A program made the position numbers and the translations under genes. A stretch of 64,000 bases of DNA from Ignavibacteriales bacterium (GTDB lineage: Bacteria; Bacteroidota; Ignavibacteria; UBA10030): positions 28,354 to 92,353 of the forward strand of contig JACPSI010000017.1 in the NCBI GenBank assembly GCA_016193365.1, in the 5' to 3' direction. How positions within the stretch are numbered: position 1 is the stretch's first letter; every line of letters starts with the position of its first letter. This document shows positions 9,693 to 18,395 of the stretch, piece by piece. The notes under the pieces are model-generated. The model ran no database searches and was not told where the DNA came from. It was given only the letters and a program-made list of their open reading frames with translations.

Positions 9693-9776
9693 GAACGATT
9701 ACCTTGCTTTCATCCTCATACGGTATTCACCATTTCCCGCTTGGCACGAGCTTGTAGACTGATTGCATGTCCTCTA

Positions 9777-10556
9777 TCAGCGCAGATAAAAAGTCGGTAT
9801 GCTTTCCCCGTCTCCCTCCGTCGTCCGCGGGAACACATTCGGCACAAGTGAACCATCCTTGTTGCCAACGGGGACAGAAAGTGTCGCATTTTTCAAAACC
9901 GGCACAACCTGATTCATCCATGTCGATTTGAGTTCGTCATGGCCGGGGAACAGGCCATTTTTTACGAGTTCTTTTTCTGAGCTGAGAGTTTCGAACATCC
10001 CAAGAGCCTGAGGAAATGCCTCGTTCAGGGCCGCTTGCATTCGCCTGTGGCTTTCTTCCGTCGCATCACCGAGTCGTTCAACCAATCCCTGACTGTGCAT
10101 CACGTGGTAGTTCTCTTCACGGATGATCCGCTGAGAAACATCGCGCAATGCCGGCACCGAACTTTCCGAAAGCGCTTTCAACCTCGCCTGCTCGGTCGCG
10201 TCGAAAAGATACTGTCGCACCACGGCGTAAGCAAAATCGCCTTTCGGGTATGAAACAAACCTGCAACAGCGAAAATCCTGCCACGAACGATCAAATGCCA
10301 TTTCATCTGGGCTTCTTCCCGTGAGCTGCTCATACATCGTAAACCAGACAAGCGAGTGGCCAAGCTCGTCCTGAGCAATGTTGGAGAACGCAATGTCTTC
10401 TTCGAGTATTGGGGCGTATGCCGTCCACTCAGAATCGCGATGGCCAAGGACGAGCTCGTCGTCCGCAAGGGCAAGAAGGAATTCGGAAACCGCTTCGCGA
10501 GAAATTCCCGCCGGGAGGCTTGCCCCGAAATTTTTCGTTTCGGGGTTAATGCCCAT
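9777..10556 (-). CDS. paaC: 1,2-phenylacetyl-CoA epoxidase subunit PaaC
   Basis: LLALADDELVLGHRDSEWTAYAPILEEDIAFSNIAQDELGHSLVWF. Confidence 0.95.
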   Translation of the reverse strand: MGINPETKNFGASLPAGISREAVSEFLLALADDELVLGHRDSEWTAYAPILEEDIAFSNIAQDELGHSLVWFTMYEQLTGRSPDEMAFDRSWQDFRCCRFVSYPKGDFAYAVVRQYLFDATEQARLKALSESSVPALRDVSQRIIREENYHVMHSQGLVERLGDATEESHRRMQAALNEAFPQALGMFETLSSEKELVKNGLFPGHDELKSTWMNQVVPVLKNATLSVPVGNKDGSLVPNVFPRTTEGDGESIPTFYLR

Positions 10557-10824
10557 CTTTCTCCGGGGCGTCGAAGGCTTTGGGATCTCTGTAACTCTTG
10601 TCCGTTACTTGCGCGAAAAAATTCTCGTCCTGGTAATCGGTCTTCGTCACGTCTTTCGATTTTACCACCCACAGACTCACGCACCGCAGCCTTCGCGCAA
10701 ACTGATCACGCGCCATCTGAAGCGCCATTTGTGGGTCGGGTGCGTGCACAGCGCCGACGTACTCATGCGGATCTCCACGCCGAGACTGATGAAACACTTC
10801 GTATGTCTCCCACTGAGTGTCCAT
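10546..10824 (-). CDS. paaB: 1,2-phenylacetyl-CoA epoxidase subunit PaaB
   Basis: [50 protein letters not shown] overlap with paaA stop. Confidence 0.93.
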   Translation of the reverse strand: MDTQWETYEVFHQSRRGDPHEYVGAVHAPDPQMALQMARDQFARRLRCVSLWVVKSKDVTKTDYQDENFFAQVTDKSYRDPKAFDAPEKDGH

Positions 10825-11762
10825 CACGAGGCCGCAGTTGATTTTCGTCCTTTGGCGGCCAGGGCCTCGCGAACCCATCGGCCGTCTTCGTGAGTTTTGC
10901 GGCGTGCATCGAGGCGCTCTTTGTTGCAAGGTCCGTTGCCGTTGATCACCCGCTTCAGTTCTTCCCAGTCCGGCTGCGAGTAATGATAATGTCCTGTTGC
11001 TTTGTCAAAACGGCATTCTTTGTCCGGGACCTCAAAACTGAGGGCGAGGATCTGAGGAACGATGTGATCAACAAACTCCTGCCGCACTTGTTCGTTGGAC
11101 TTTGTTTTGATTCGCCATTTCAGAGCTTGCTGAGAGTGAACAGAGAGAGAATCGGGCGGGCCGGACATCATGAGCGTCGGATACCACCAGCGGTCGATGG
11201 ATTCTTGGGCCATTTTTCGTTGTTGGGGGGTCCCCTTCGCGAGTGTAGCAATGACATCATAGCCTTGTTTGATGTGGAATGACTCTTCGTAGCAGATTCT
11301 CTTCATTGCGCGCCCATAAGGGCCGTATGAACTTTGTACTAACATTGTTTGATTAATGACAGCCGCTGTGTCTACCAACCAACCAATAACGCCCACATCG
11401 GCCCACGTGGGAGTTGGATAGTTGAACACATTCGCATATTTGGCTTTGCCGGACAGCAACTCGTCCATCATGTCCTCGCGGGACTTGCCAAGTGTCTCGG
11501 CGGCACGATAGAGAAGCTGGCCGTGTCCGGCCTCGTCTTGCACCTTTGCGACAAGAGTGAGTTTTCGTCGAAATCCGGGGGCGTAGGGAATCCATTTGCC
11601 CTCAGGCAGCTGTCCGACAATTTCGCTGTGCGCATGCTGGCTCATCATTCGGATGAGATTCTTGCGGTAGTCGTCCGGCATCCAATCTCCGGGCTCGATC
11701 TTCTCTCCGCGGCCGACCCGTGTCTCAAAATCTGCTAATTTCTCTTCGTATGATTTTTCCAT
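10824..11762 (-). CDS. paaA: 1,2-phenylacetyl-CoA epoxidase subunit PaaA
   Basis: [43 protein letters not shown] track start 11792, likely true start 11762. Confidence 0.95.
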   Translation of the reverse strand: MEKSYEEKLADFETRVGRGEKIEPGDWMPDDYRKNLIRMMSQHAHSEIVGQLPEGKWIPYAPGFRRKLTLVAKVQDEAGHGQLLYRAAETLGKSREDMMDELLSGKAKYANVFNYPTPTWADVGVIGWLVDTAAVINQTMLVQSSYGPYGRAMKRICYEESFHIKQGYDVIATLAKGTPQQRKMAQESIDRWWYPTLMMSGPPDSLSVHSQQALKWRIKTKSNEQVRQEFVDHIVPQILALSFEVPDKECRFDKATGHYHYSQPDWEELKRVINGNGPCNKERLDARRKTHEDGRWVREALAAKGRKSTAAS

Positions 11763-11819
11763 TGTCTTCTCTTCTCTGACAAAATATAGCAATTTTTACA
11801 CTGCAAGTAAAACTCAGCC

Positions 11820-12578
11820 TCACGCCTGGATTGCCGTGATAATGAGCTTAAATGCTGCCACGAGAAGAACCAGGGCAAGAATCCTTCGGAGGAGCAATCC
11901 CGAAAACTTTCTCGCCCCGTAGTATGACCCAATCAATCCTCCGCCAAAAGCAGCGAGGATTAGCGGGAAGCTTGTGTCAAGTTCCAACCCTCCACGCAAA
12001 CCCCTGCCCGCCAGCCCTGCGAGCGAATTCACAACAATAAACAACGCTGATACAGCCGCCGTTTGTTTCGTTGTTGCCCACTTCATGATGACCATAAGCG
12101 GACTGAGAAAAATCCCTCCCCCAACTCCGACAATACCTGACAGAAGCCCAATACCCGCACCAACAGGAAGCGAAATTGGCAACTTTACGGCATGAAGCTC
12201 ATCATTCGCCGGAATGACCGCGGAATTTGCAAGCCGAAAAGCGGCAAACAGCAGGACAATTGCCAGAAGGATAAAGTAGACTATTTCAGTAACCGGTATC
12301 GACCCTCCGATAAACGCGGCTGGAATCGAGGCGAGGATAAAAGGCCAAGCCAAAGTCAGAGAAAGGTGTTTTGCGCGGTAATAAGAAATCAAAGAAAGCC
12401 CGGCGACGAGCACATTCAAGAGAAGAGCCGTTGAGGCCATGAGAGATGGAGCGACCGCGAAAAAAGAGAGGATGGCGAGATACCCCGATGCCCCGCCGTG
12501 GCCGACAGATGAGTACAAAGCTGCGACGACAAAGATCAAAAAAACAACGATGACAAATGATAAGAGATTGATTTCCAT
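11820..12578 (-). CDS. sulfite exporter TauE/SafE (TSUP) family permease
   Basis: SVGHGGASGYLAILSFF; GVGGGIFLSPLMVIM. Confidence 0.88.
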   Translation of the reverse strand: MEINLLSFVIVVFLIFVVAALYSSVGHGGASGYLAILSFFAVAPSLMASTALLLNVLVAGLSLISYYRAKHLSLTLAWPFILASIPAAFIGGSIPVTEIVYFILLAIVLLFAAFRLANSAVIPANDELHAVKLPISLPVGAGIGLLSGIVGVGGGIFLSPLMVIMKWATTKQTAAVSALFIVVNSLAGLAGRGLRGGLELDTSFPLILAAFGGGLIGSYYGARKFSGLLLRRILALVLLVAAFKLIITAIQA

Positions 12579-12600
12579 AATTGCCTAAAGGTAATTCAAC

Positions 12601-12632
12601 CTGTAGGGACACGACATGTCGTGTCCCTACAG
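12601..12632. repeat. 32-bp perfect palindrome, REP-like
   Basis: CTGTAGGGACACGACATGTCGTGTCCCTACAG equals its own reverse complement; intergenic. Confidence 0.85.
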
Positions 12633-12639
12633 CAATTTT

Positions 12640-13403
12640 TCATCGCAAAAACAGGATTGCCACGCCGGCCACGGCCACGAAAGCTCCAGCGATGGCCTTC
12701 CACGTGAGAATCTCCTTTTGCAAATACCTGACCATGGGAAGCATCATGATGGGCGACGTGGCCATAAGCGTCGCTGCAATTCCAACAAACGTTTTGTCAT
12801 CACAGCAATCGGATAGAGAACGAAAATGGCGGGGACAACGCGTACAAAAGTTGCAACAAGTCCATGAATTTCACCTTCGTCGAACGCCAAACGCGCAAAA
12901 ATCAAACCGGCTCCCTGCCCCAGCGCTCCAAAGAAGCCATAGAGCAAACCGATTCTTGTGAGCGAGTGTTTGGCGTCCTCGCGCCTGTCGGAAGCGACGA
13001 CGGCTATCCCGCCGATCGTTACGAGCATTCCGAGAATACCCCAGAGCGAAAGGATTTCACCAATGAGAAAATACGCAAGAAGTGCAGAAATCGCCGGCGC
13101 GACGGACATGATGAGCATGCTGACACGCGCGCCATTGTAAATGTACGATTGAAATAAAAACGTGTCGCCAAAGACGAGGCCGATAAGTCCGCTGACCGCG
13201 AGATTTCCAATTTGAGACCACGAAAGTCGAACATTCAGCCCCATCAGGACAATCGTTGCCAGAAGCAGGAACGCAGCGATAATGAGCCTCGCCACATTGA
13301 CATGAACGGAGCCAATGCGTTGAATCGCTGCTGCAAACACAATGGAACTTCCGGACCACAGAAGAGCCGTCAACAATGCGGAGAGTTCACCGAGGAGGGG
13401 CAT
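12640..13403 (-). pseudogene. EamA (DMT) family transporter with internal frame-disrupting deletion (ORF 12744-13418 plus out-of-frame C-terminal remnant)
   Basis: ORF MPLLGELSALLTALLWSGSS... ends in low-complexity RLLELQRRLWPRRPS; the next frame downstream encodes DKTFVGIAATLMATSPIMMLPMVRYLQKEILTWKAIAGAFVAVAGVAILFLR*, the expected EamA C-terminus. Confidence 0.75.
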
Positions 13404-13410
13404 TCTTGTT

Positions 13411-13438
13411 TTTGCCACGACTTTAAAGTCGTGGCAAA
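13411..13438. repeat. 28-bp perfect palindrome, REP-like
   Basis: TTTGCCACGACTTTAAAGTCGTGGCAAA is self-reverse-complementary; lies between EamA and ABC transporter genes. Confidence 0.85.
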
Positions 13439-13440
13439 TT

Positions 13441-15234
13441 CTAGTTCCGTTTCATCTCTTGCACACCCCGCACCGCGGCTCTGAGCGTTCCATCCTGACG
13501 CTCCCCAATCTGTTGCCGCCACATTGCGTAATACAGGCCCATCTGGTCGAGCAGGTCTTTGTGTTTTCCAGATTCCACAATCCGGCCTTTTTCCAGCACA
13601 TAAATCCTGTCAGCGTGCATGATGGTGGAGAGACGATGGGCAATGAGAAATGATGTGATGTCTTTTTGTTTCGAGACTTCGCGAATCGTCCCGCTGATTT
13701 CCTCCTCGGTCAACGAATCGAGCGATGACGTTGCTTCATCAAACACCAAAATATTTGGCCTTCGGAGTAACGCGCGTGCAATAGAGAGGCGCTGTTTTTC
13801 TCCTCCTGAAACCTTGACGCCCCCCTCTCCGATAATGGTGTCAAGTCCCCTGTCCGCTCGCGCGAGAAGACTTTGACACGCGGATTTTCTCAGTACCTCC
13901 AGGCATTCTGCATCAGATGCTTTGGGGTTCACAAACAGAAGATTCTCACGGATAGAACCAGAAAACAATTGTGTATCCTGCGTGACAAAACCAATCTGCT
14001 CACGAAGTTCTTCAAGGTCAATGTCCGAGTGAGGAATTCCGTTGTACAGAATCCTTCCCGCGTGCGGCCGATAAAGGCCAACCAGCAATTTCACGAGAGT
14101 CGTTTTTCCCGACCCCGACGGTCCGACAAACGCTATGGTGTCGCCAAGTTGGGCACCAAAAGAAATATCGCTAAGAGCGTGCGTTGTAGACGACAGATGC
14201 TGGAAGGTGACTTTATCAAACTCGAGTCTCACAGCCTTTCCAAGCCGAGCCGGCGCCGGCGGTTTCGGCTCTTTTGGAGCATTGATGATATCCTCGAAAT
14301 TTTTCAGCGAAACTTCAGTCTCCCGGTATGTACTAATAACTCCGCCCAATTCCTGTAGCGGGCCAAAAATAAAGAACGAATAAATCCAGAGCGAAAAGAA
14401 CTGGCCGAACGTTATCTCCTGTGAATAGATTAGATAAAGCATCAGGAAGAGAATACTGGTTCGCAGCGCGTTGACGGATGTCCCCTGGATAAAACTGAGG
14501 CTGCGAATGTATTTCACCTTTTTTAGTTCCAGCTTCAGAATCTTGCCTGTCGTGCTGTTCAGCCGCGTGATTTCCTGCTGGGCGAGCCCGAGGCTTTTCA
14601 CGAGCTCAATGTTGCGGAGCGATTCCGTGGTGGACCCGGCCAGAGCCGTGGTCTGTGCAACGATTTCCTTTTGAACCTTCTTGATTTTCTTGCTCAACAC
14701 GTTGCTTAAGCTGCCCAGGATTGGCACGGTCAAGAAGTACACAGGAGCTATGATCCAGTGAACGCTCAACGCGTACACCATGACAAACACAACGCCGACG
14801 AGTGTCGTAAAGAGAACGTTGATAAAGACAGAAATGAGTCGTTCAACATCAGTGCGTACTTTTTGGAGCTTCCCAAGAGTTTCTCCACTTCGCTGATCCT
14901 CGAAAACCTGGTAAGGCAATTCAAGCGAATGCTTTAACCCGTCGGAATAAATCTGCGCGCCCAGTCGCTGCGTAATATTGTTGATGAAATAATCCTGAAA
15001 ATTCTTTGCAACACGGGAAACGAATGCAACTCCAACGGCGGCAGCCAGCAACACACTAACACCTTTGAAAAACTCGGACTGAGTGTACTTCGTGTATTGC
15101 AGCGCGTATTCATCGATCACATACCGGAAAATGAGGGGATCCAGAAGCGAAAACACTTGATTGATCGCCGCCAGCACCAGGGCAAAAACCACCAACTTCC
15201 AGTACTGTTTTAAGTAGGAATACAAAATTTTCAT
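13441..15234 (-). CDS. ABC transporter, fused permease/ATP-binding (MsbA/MDR-like exporter)
   Basis: Walker A GPSGSGKTTLVKLL; signature VSGGEKQRLSIARALL; Walker B ILVFDEATSSLD; start 15234 (MKILYSYLKQYWKL). Confidence 0.93.
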   Translation of the reverse strand: MKILYSYLKQYWKLVVFALVLAAINQVFSLLDPLIFRYVIDEYALQYTKYTQSEFFKGVSVLLAAAVGVAFVSRVAKNFQDYFINNITQRLGAQIYSDGLKHSLELPYQVFEDQRSGETLGKLQKVRTDVERLISVFINVLFTTLVGVVFVMVYALSVHWIIAPVYFLTVPILGSLSNVLSKKIKKVQKEIVAQTTALAGSTTESLRNIELVKSLGLAQQEITRLNSTTGKILKLELKKVKYIRSLSFIQGTSVNALRTSILFLMLYLIYSQEITFGQFFSLWIYSFFIFGPLQELGGVISTYRETEVSLKNFEDIINAPKEPKPPAPARLGKAVRLEFDKVTFQHLSSTTHALSDISFGAQLGDTIAFVGPSGSGKTTLVKLLVGLYRPHAGRILYNGIPHSDIDLEELREQIGFVTQDTQLFSGSIRENLLFVNPKASDAECLEVLRKSACQSLLARADRGLDTIIGEGGVKVSGGEKQRLSIARALLRRPNILVFDEATSSLDSLTEEEISGTIREVSKQKDITSFLIAHRLSTIMHADRIYVLEKGRIVESGKHKDLLDQMGLYYAMWRQQIGERQDGTLRAAVRGVQEMKRN

Positions 15235-15446
15235 TCGACGCTCCGCTTTGACTTGACCTTTTGTCTGAACTTTTGAATCAACTTCTTTGCCCATTGAAAC
15301 TCCGTCGCGAGGATTGCAATTCCCGCGGGGATGAGAATGAATGCCGGGCCAGGCAGGACGATGAGAGCAATTCCAATAAGGAGTACGGTAGTACCCACAA
15401 TGGCAATGATGATTCGTTTAATCGATTTGAGGCGTTCTGAGATCAT
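15231..15446 (-). CDS. small PGPGW-type transmembrane protein
   Basis: TM-TM with VLPGPAFILIPAGIAILATEFQWAKKLI. Confidence 0.7.
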   Translation of the reverse strand: MISERLKSIKRIIIAIVGTTVLLIGIALIVLPGPAFILIPAGIAILATEFQWAKKLIQKFRQKVKSKRSVE

Positions 15447-16174
15447 TTTTTGAGCCCGCCGTAGATTGCCATCGGGCCGTTCTTCCAAAAACATTCAGGT
15501 TCCTGAAATCCAGCCGCATGCAGAGCGGAGAATTCTTCGGAAAGTGAAAAATAGGTGTCTTCCTCATCCCACTCTGCAAAATGTTTCTTCACTTCCTCAT
15601 CTGACATTCCTTGACTTTTCATAAAATCCGACCACACACGAAGCTCGCTTTCCTGGACGGTTTTCTGTTGACTCATGGTGCAATCTCCGTTGAGAAAGAT
15701 CCCGGGCGAACCGAGGGCTTGAAAGATGTTTCGGTAGATGCGGGTTTTTTTCGCCATGTCATCGACATGATGAAGCGCAAGCGTCGCAACCACAGCGTCA
15801 CATTGAGGAAGCGGCTCATAAAACGATGTCGCAGAAAGCTGGACACGGCTTCCGAATTCCGAAAGGCGCTGTCGGGCAACATCCAGCATTTTACCGTCCG
15901 TGTCTCGTATCTCCAGTTTGGCGCCGGGAAAACCTTTGACGATCGCTTCCGCGAGCGAACCCGTGCCTCCGCCCAGGTCAATCACAAATCCGCCTGAACG
16001 TAAGGTGGAACCCAACCATTTGACGATTTCCCGGAGAATCTCATCGTATCCCGGTATGAACGTTCTGATAATCCGGTCGTATTCAACCGCCTGTAGACGG
16101 AGATGTTCTTCAACCGAGTGCGGCATTGCCATTCTCATGAAGACGAAAAAAAAACTCAACGCAGTCGAGGGCAA
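15443..16174 (-). CDS. class I SAM-dependent methyltransferase
   Basis: VIDLGGGTGSLAEAI motif I; DAVVATLALHHVDDM. Confidence 0.85.
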   Translation of the reverse strand: MPSTALSFFFVFMRMAMPHSVEEHLRLQAVEYDRIIRTFIPGYDEILREIVKWLGSTLRSGGFVIDLGGGTGSLAEAIVKGFPGAKLEIRDTDGKMLDVARQRLSEFGSRVQLSATSFYEPLPQCDAVVATLALHHVDDMAKKTRIYRNIFQALGSPGIFLNGDCTMSQQKTVQESELRVWSDFMKSQGMSDEEVKKHFAEWDEEDTYFSLSEEFSALHAAGFQEPECFWKNGPMAIYGGLKK

Positions 16175-16189
16175 CCGGAACGCTTGAAC

Positions 16190-16609
16190 TCATTCCTTGC
16201 CTTTCCATGTGCCATCTTCGACCCCTGTTCCCCAGCCGTCATACTGTCCCTGAAAAGGTGCAACCAATGACATGAAATACCTCCTCAGTGTAGCAAGATT
16301 TTTAGATGTTGGCGCGATTTTCTTCACTGCGAAACAAAGCCAATCCCTTCTGCTGCCTTTGTCGACCTGGACGTCGAAACCTGCCTTTTGCAGTTCTGCC
16401 CCGACCTTGTAAGCTTCTTCTTCTGACGACAGGTAGAGAAAAAACTCGACTTCCCTCGTTTTCCTCGTATCTCCGCCCATCTGAGCAATAAGCTCGAGAA
16501 CTCTTCTGTCCGCGCGATCTGCGACAACCAGATGATCCAATTTGCCCGCGGAGGGTTTCTGTGCACGTTTGCGCGCTAAGTTAACCCCTGTCAGCTTCTT
16601 TCGCTTCAT
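16190..16609 (-). CDS. RraB-type (ribonuclease E regulator B-like) domain protein
   Basis: VEFFLYLSSEEEAYKVGAELQKAGFDVQVD...GQYDGWGTGVE. Confidence 0.7.
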   Translation of the reverse strand: MKRKKLTGVNLARKRAQKPSAGKLDHLVVADRADRRVLELIAQMGGDTRKTREVEFFLYLSSEEEAYKVGAELQKAGFDVQVDKGSRRDWLCFAVKKIAPTSKNLATLRRYFMSLVAPFQGQYDGWGTGVEDGTWKGKE

Positions 16610-16641
16610 CGTAGAGAAGACGTGAGGCGTTTCACCACAAA

Positions 16642-16685
16642 AACCTGACAGGTCCCCAGAGAGTACAAAAGAGACCTGTCAGGTT
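16642..16685 (-). terminator. hairpin/terminator downstream of D-aminoacylase gene
   Basis: Perfect 13-nt arms AACCTGACAGGTC (16642-16654) / GACCTGTCAGGTT (16673-16685), then TTTTTG on minus strand. Confidence 0.65.
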
Positions 16686-16689
16686 CAAA

Positions 16690-18372
16690 TTATTTTTGTT
16701 TCCAGCCCGGTCCCCGAACAACCTGGCCCGGTTTCGCCCCGGAGTGTTCTCCGTTCTTCAACACCTGGACGCCATTCACGAACACATGGACCATTCCGAT
16801 TGAGTATTGGTGTGGTTTTTCGAACGTTGCATGGTCTGCAATCTTGTTTGGGTCAAACACCACGACGTCCGCGTAATACCCGGGGATGAGTGCACCCCTG
16901 TTCTTGATTTTCAAGTTTGCTGCGGGCAGCGTCGTGAGCTTTCGGATTGCTTCTTCAAGCGGTATAATCTTTTCATCGCGAACGTATTTGCCCAGCAATC
17001 GCGCAAAATTCCCGAACGCCCTGGGGTGAGGGTTCGATTTCAAAAACACTCCCTCCGGAGCCGATGACTCGGCATCCGAGCCAAAACTTACCCACGGCAG
17101 CTTGATTTGCTTCTTCACGTTTTCCTCGGACATCAGAAAATACACAGTTTCGACCCGGCTATTGTCATCAATGACAAGGTCCATGGCCGTCTCTTCGGGA
17201 GATTTCCCGCGCATTACGGCGACTTCCGCCAGGGTTTTCCCGGTGAGATACTTCAAGCTGTCCGATTTAAACCCGGCCAATAAGACATTTTTTGGCGACC
17301 CTGCTCCAAGATAAAGATTCTCCCATGCGTCTGTCGGCATTGTCATTTCTTTGTGCACTCGTTTTCGGATTTGAGAGTCCTGAAGTCTTTTTCTCCGTTC
17401 TTTGATACCGCCTTCCTGCACCCACGGCGGCATCGATGCGTCGAGGCCTGTTGCGCCCGCTGTGTAGGTATACATGTCGGCTGTAATCTTCAATCCTTCC
17501 GACCGAGCCTTTTCCACTTTTCTTATGACGTCATCGATCTTTTTCCAATTCGACTGCCCTGCCGCTTTCAGATGGTAAATCTCTGCGTTGATCTTTGCCT
17601 CGCGCGATATGGCGATCAACTCATCGACAGCCTCCAATAAACGATTTCCCTCGCTCCTCATATGTGAAATGTATAATCCGCCGGATTCCGACGCGACTTT
17701 GCAGAGTTCAATGAGTTCCGGCGTCTTCGCGTAGAATGCGGGCGCATAGATCAAAGAAGATCCGACTCCGAGAGCTCCTTCCTCCATCGCCTGCCGTACC
17801 AACTCCTCCATTCTCGTTAACTCTTGAGCAGTTGGAACGCGATCTTCATAGCCCAACACATGAATCCGCACCGTGGTGGTTCCGACGAACGAAGCCACAT
17901 TGGTAGAGATACCGCGCTTCACAAGGTATTCCAAATACTCGCCCAGCGTTGTCCACTCGATCTTATATTTGATATCCCCCTGCTGCTCTTCGGACTCCTT
18001 TTTCATCGCTTCGCTGAGTGGCCCCATAGACCATCCTTCCCCAAACACTTCGAGCGTCACACCCTGACGGATATCACTCTGGGATCGCCCATCGTGAATC
18101 AGAGACTCAGTTGCCCAGCTCAGCATGTTGATAAACCCCGGCGCAATTGCCAAACCCGTTGCATCGATTTCGGTTTTTCCGCGAATGTTGTCCCATTTGC
18201 CCGTGGCTACAATCTTGTCTCCGTTGAGAGCAACATCGCCGACGATACCCGGCTTTCCACTTCCGTCGAAAATGGTTCCGTTGCGTAGAATGACATCGTA
18301 CACAGTTTCCTGACCGTATCCTGCAACGAGCGGGAACCCGAACATGGTGATATATGCAAAGAGCTTCTTCAT
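16690..18372 (-). CDS. N-acyl-D-amino-acid deacylase (D-aminoacylase) family amidohydrolase, secreted
   Basis: VYDVILRNGTIFDGSGKPG; SHMRSEGNRLLEAVDELI; signal peptide-like MKKLFAYITMFGFPLVAG. Confidence 0.88.
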   Translation of the reverse strand: MKKLFAYITMFGFPLVAGYGQETVYDVILRNGTIFDGSGKPGIVGDVALNGDKIVATGKWDNIRGKTEIDATGLAIAPGFINMLSWATESLIHDGRSQSDIRQGVTLEVFGEGWSMGPLSEAMKKESEEQQGDIKYKIEWTTLGEYLEYLVKRGISTNVASFVGTTTVRIHVLGYEDRVPTAQELTRMEELVRQAMEEGALGVGSSLIYAPAFYAKTPELIELCKVASESGGLYISHMRSEGNRLLEAVDELIAISREAKINAEIYHLKAAGQSNWKKIDDVIRKVEKARSEGLKITADMYTYTAGATGLDASMPPWVQEGGIKERRKRLQDSQIRKRVHKEMTMPTDAWENLYLGAGSPKNVLLAGFKSDSLKYLTGKTLAEVAVMRGKSPEETAMDLVIDDNSRVETVYFLMSEENVKKQIKLPWVSFGSDAESSAPEGVFLKSNPHPRAFGNFARLLGKYVRDEKIIPLEEAIRKLTTLPAANLKIKNRGALIPGYYADVVVFDPNKIADHATFEKPHQYSIGMVHVFVNGVQVLKNGEHSGAKPGQVVRGPGWKQK

Positions 18373-18395
18373 AAATTGCCTTGTGATTCTCTGTT

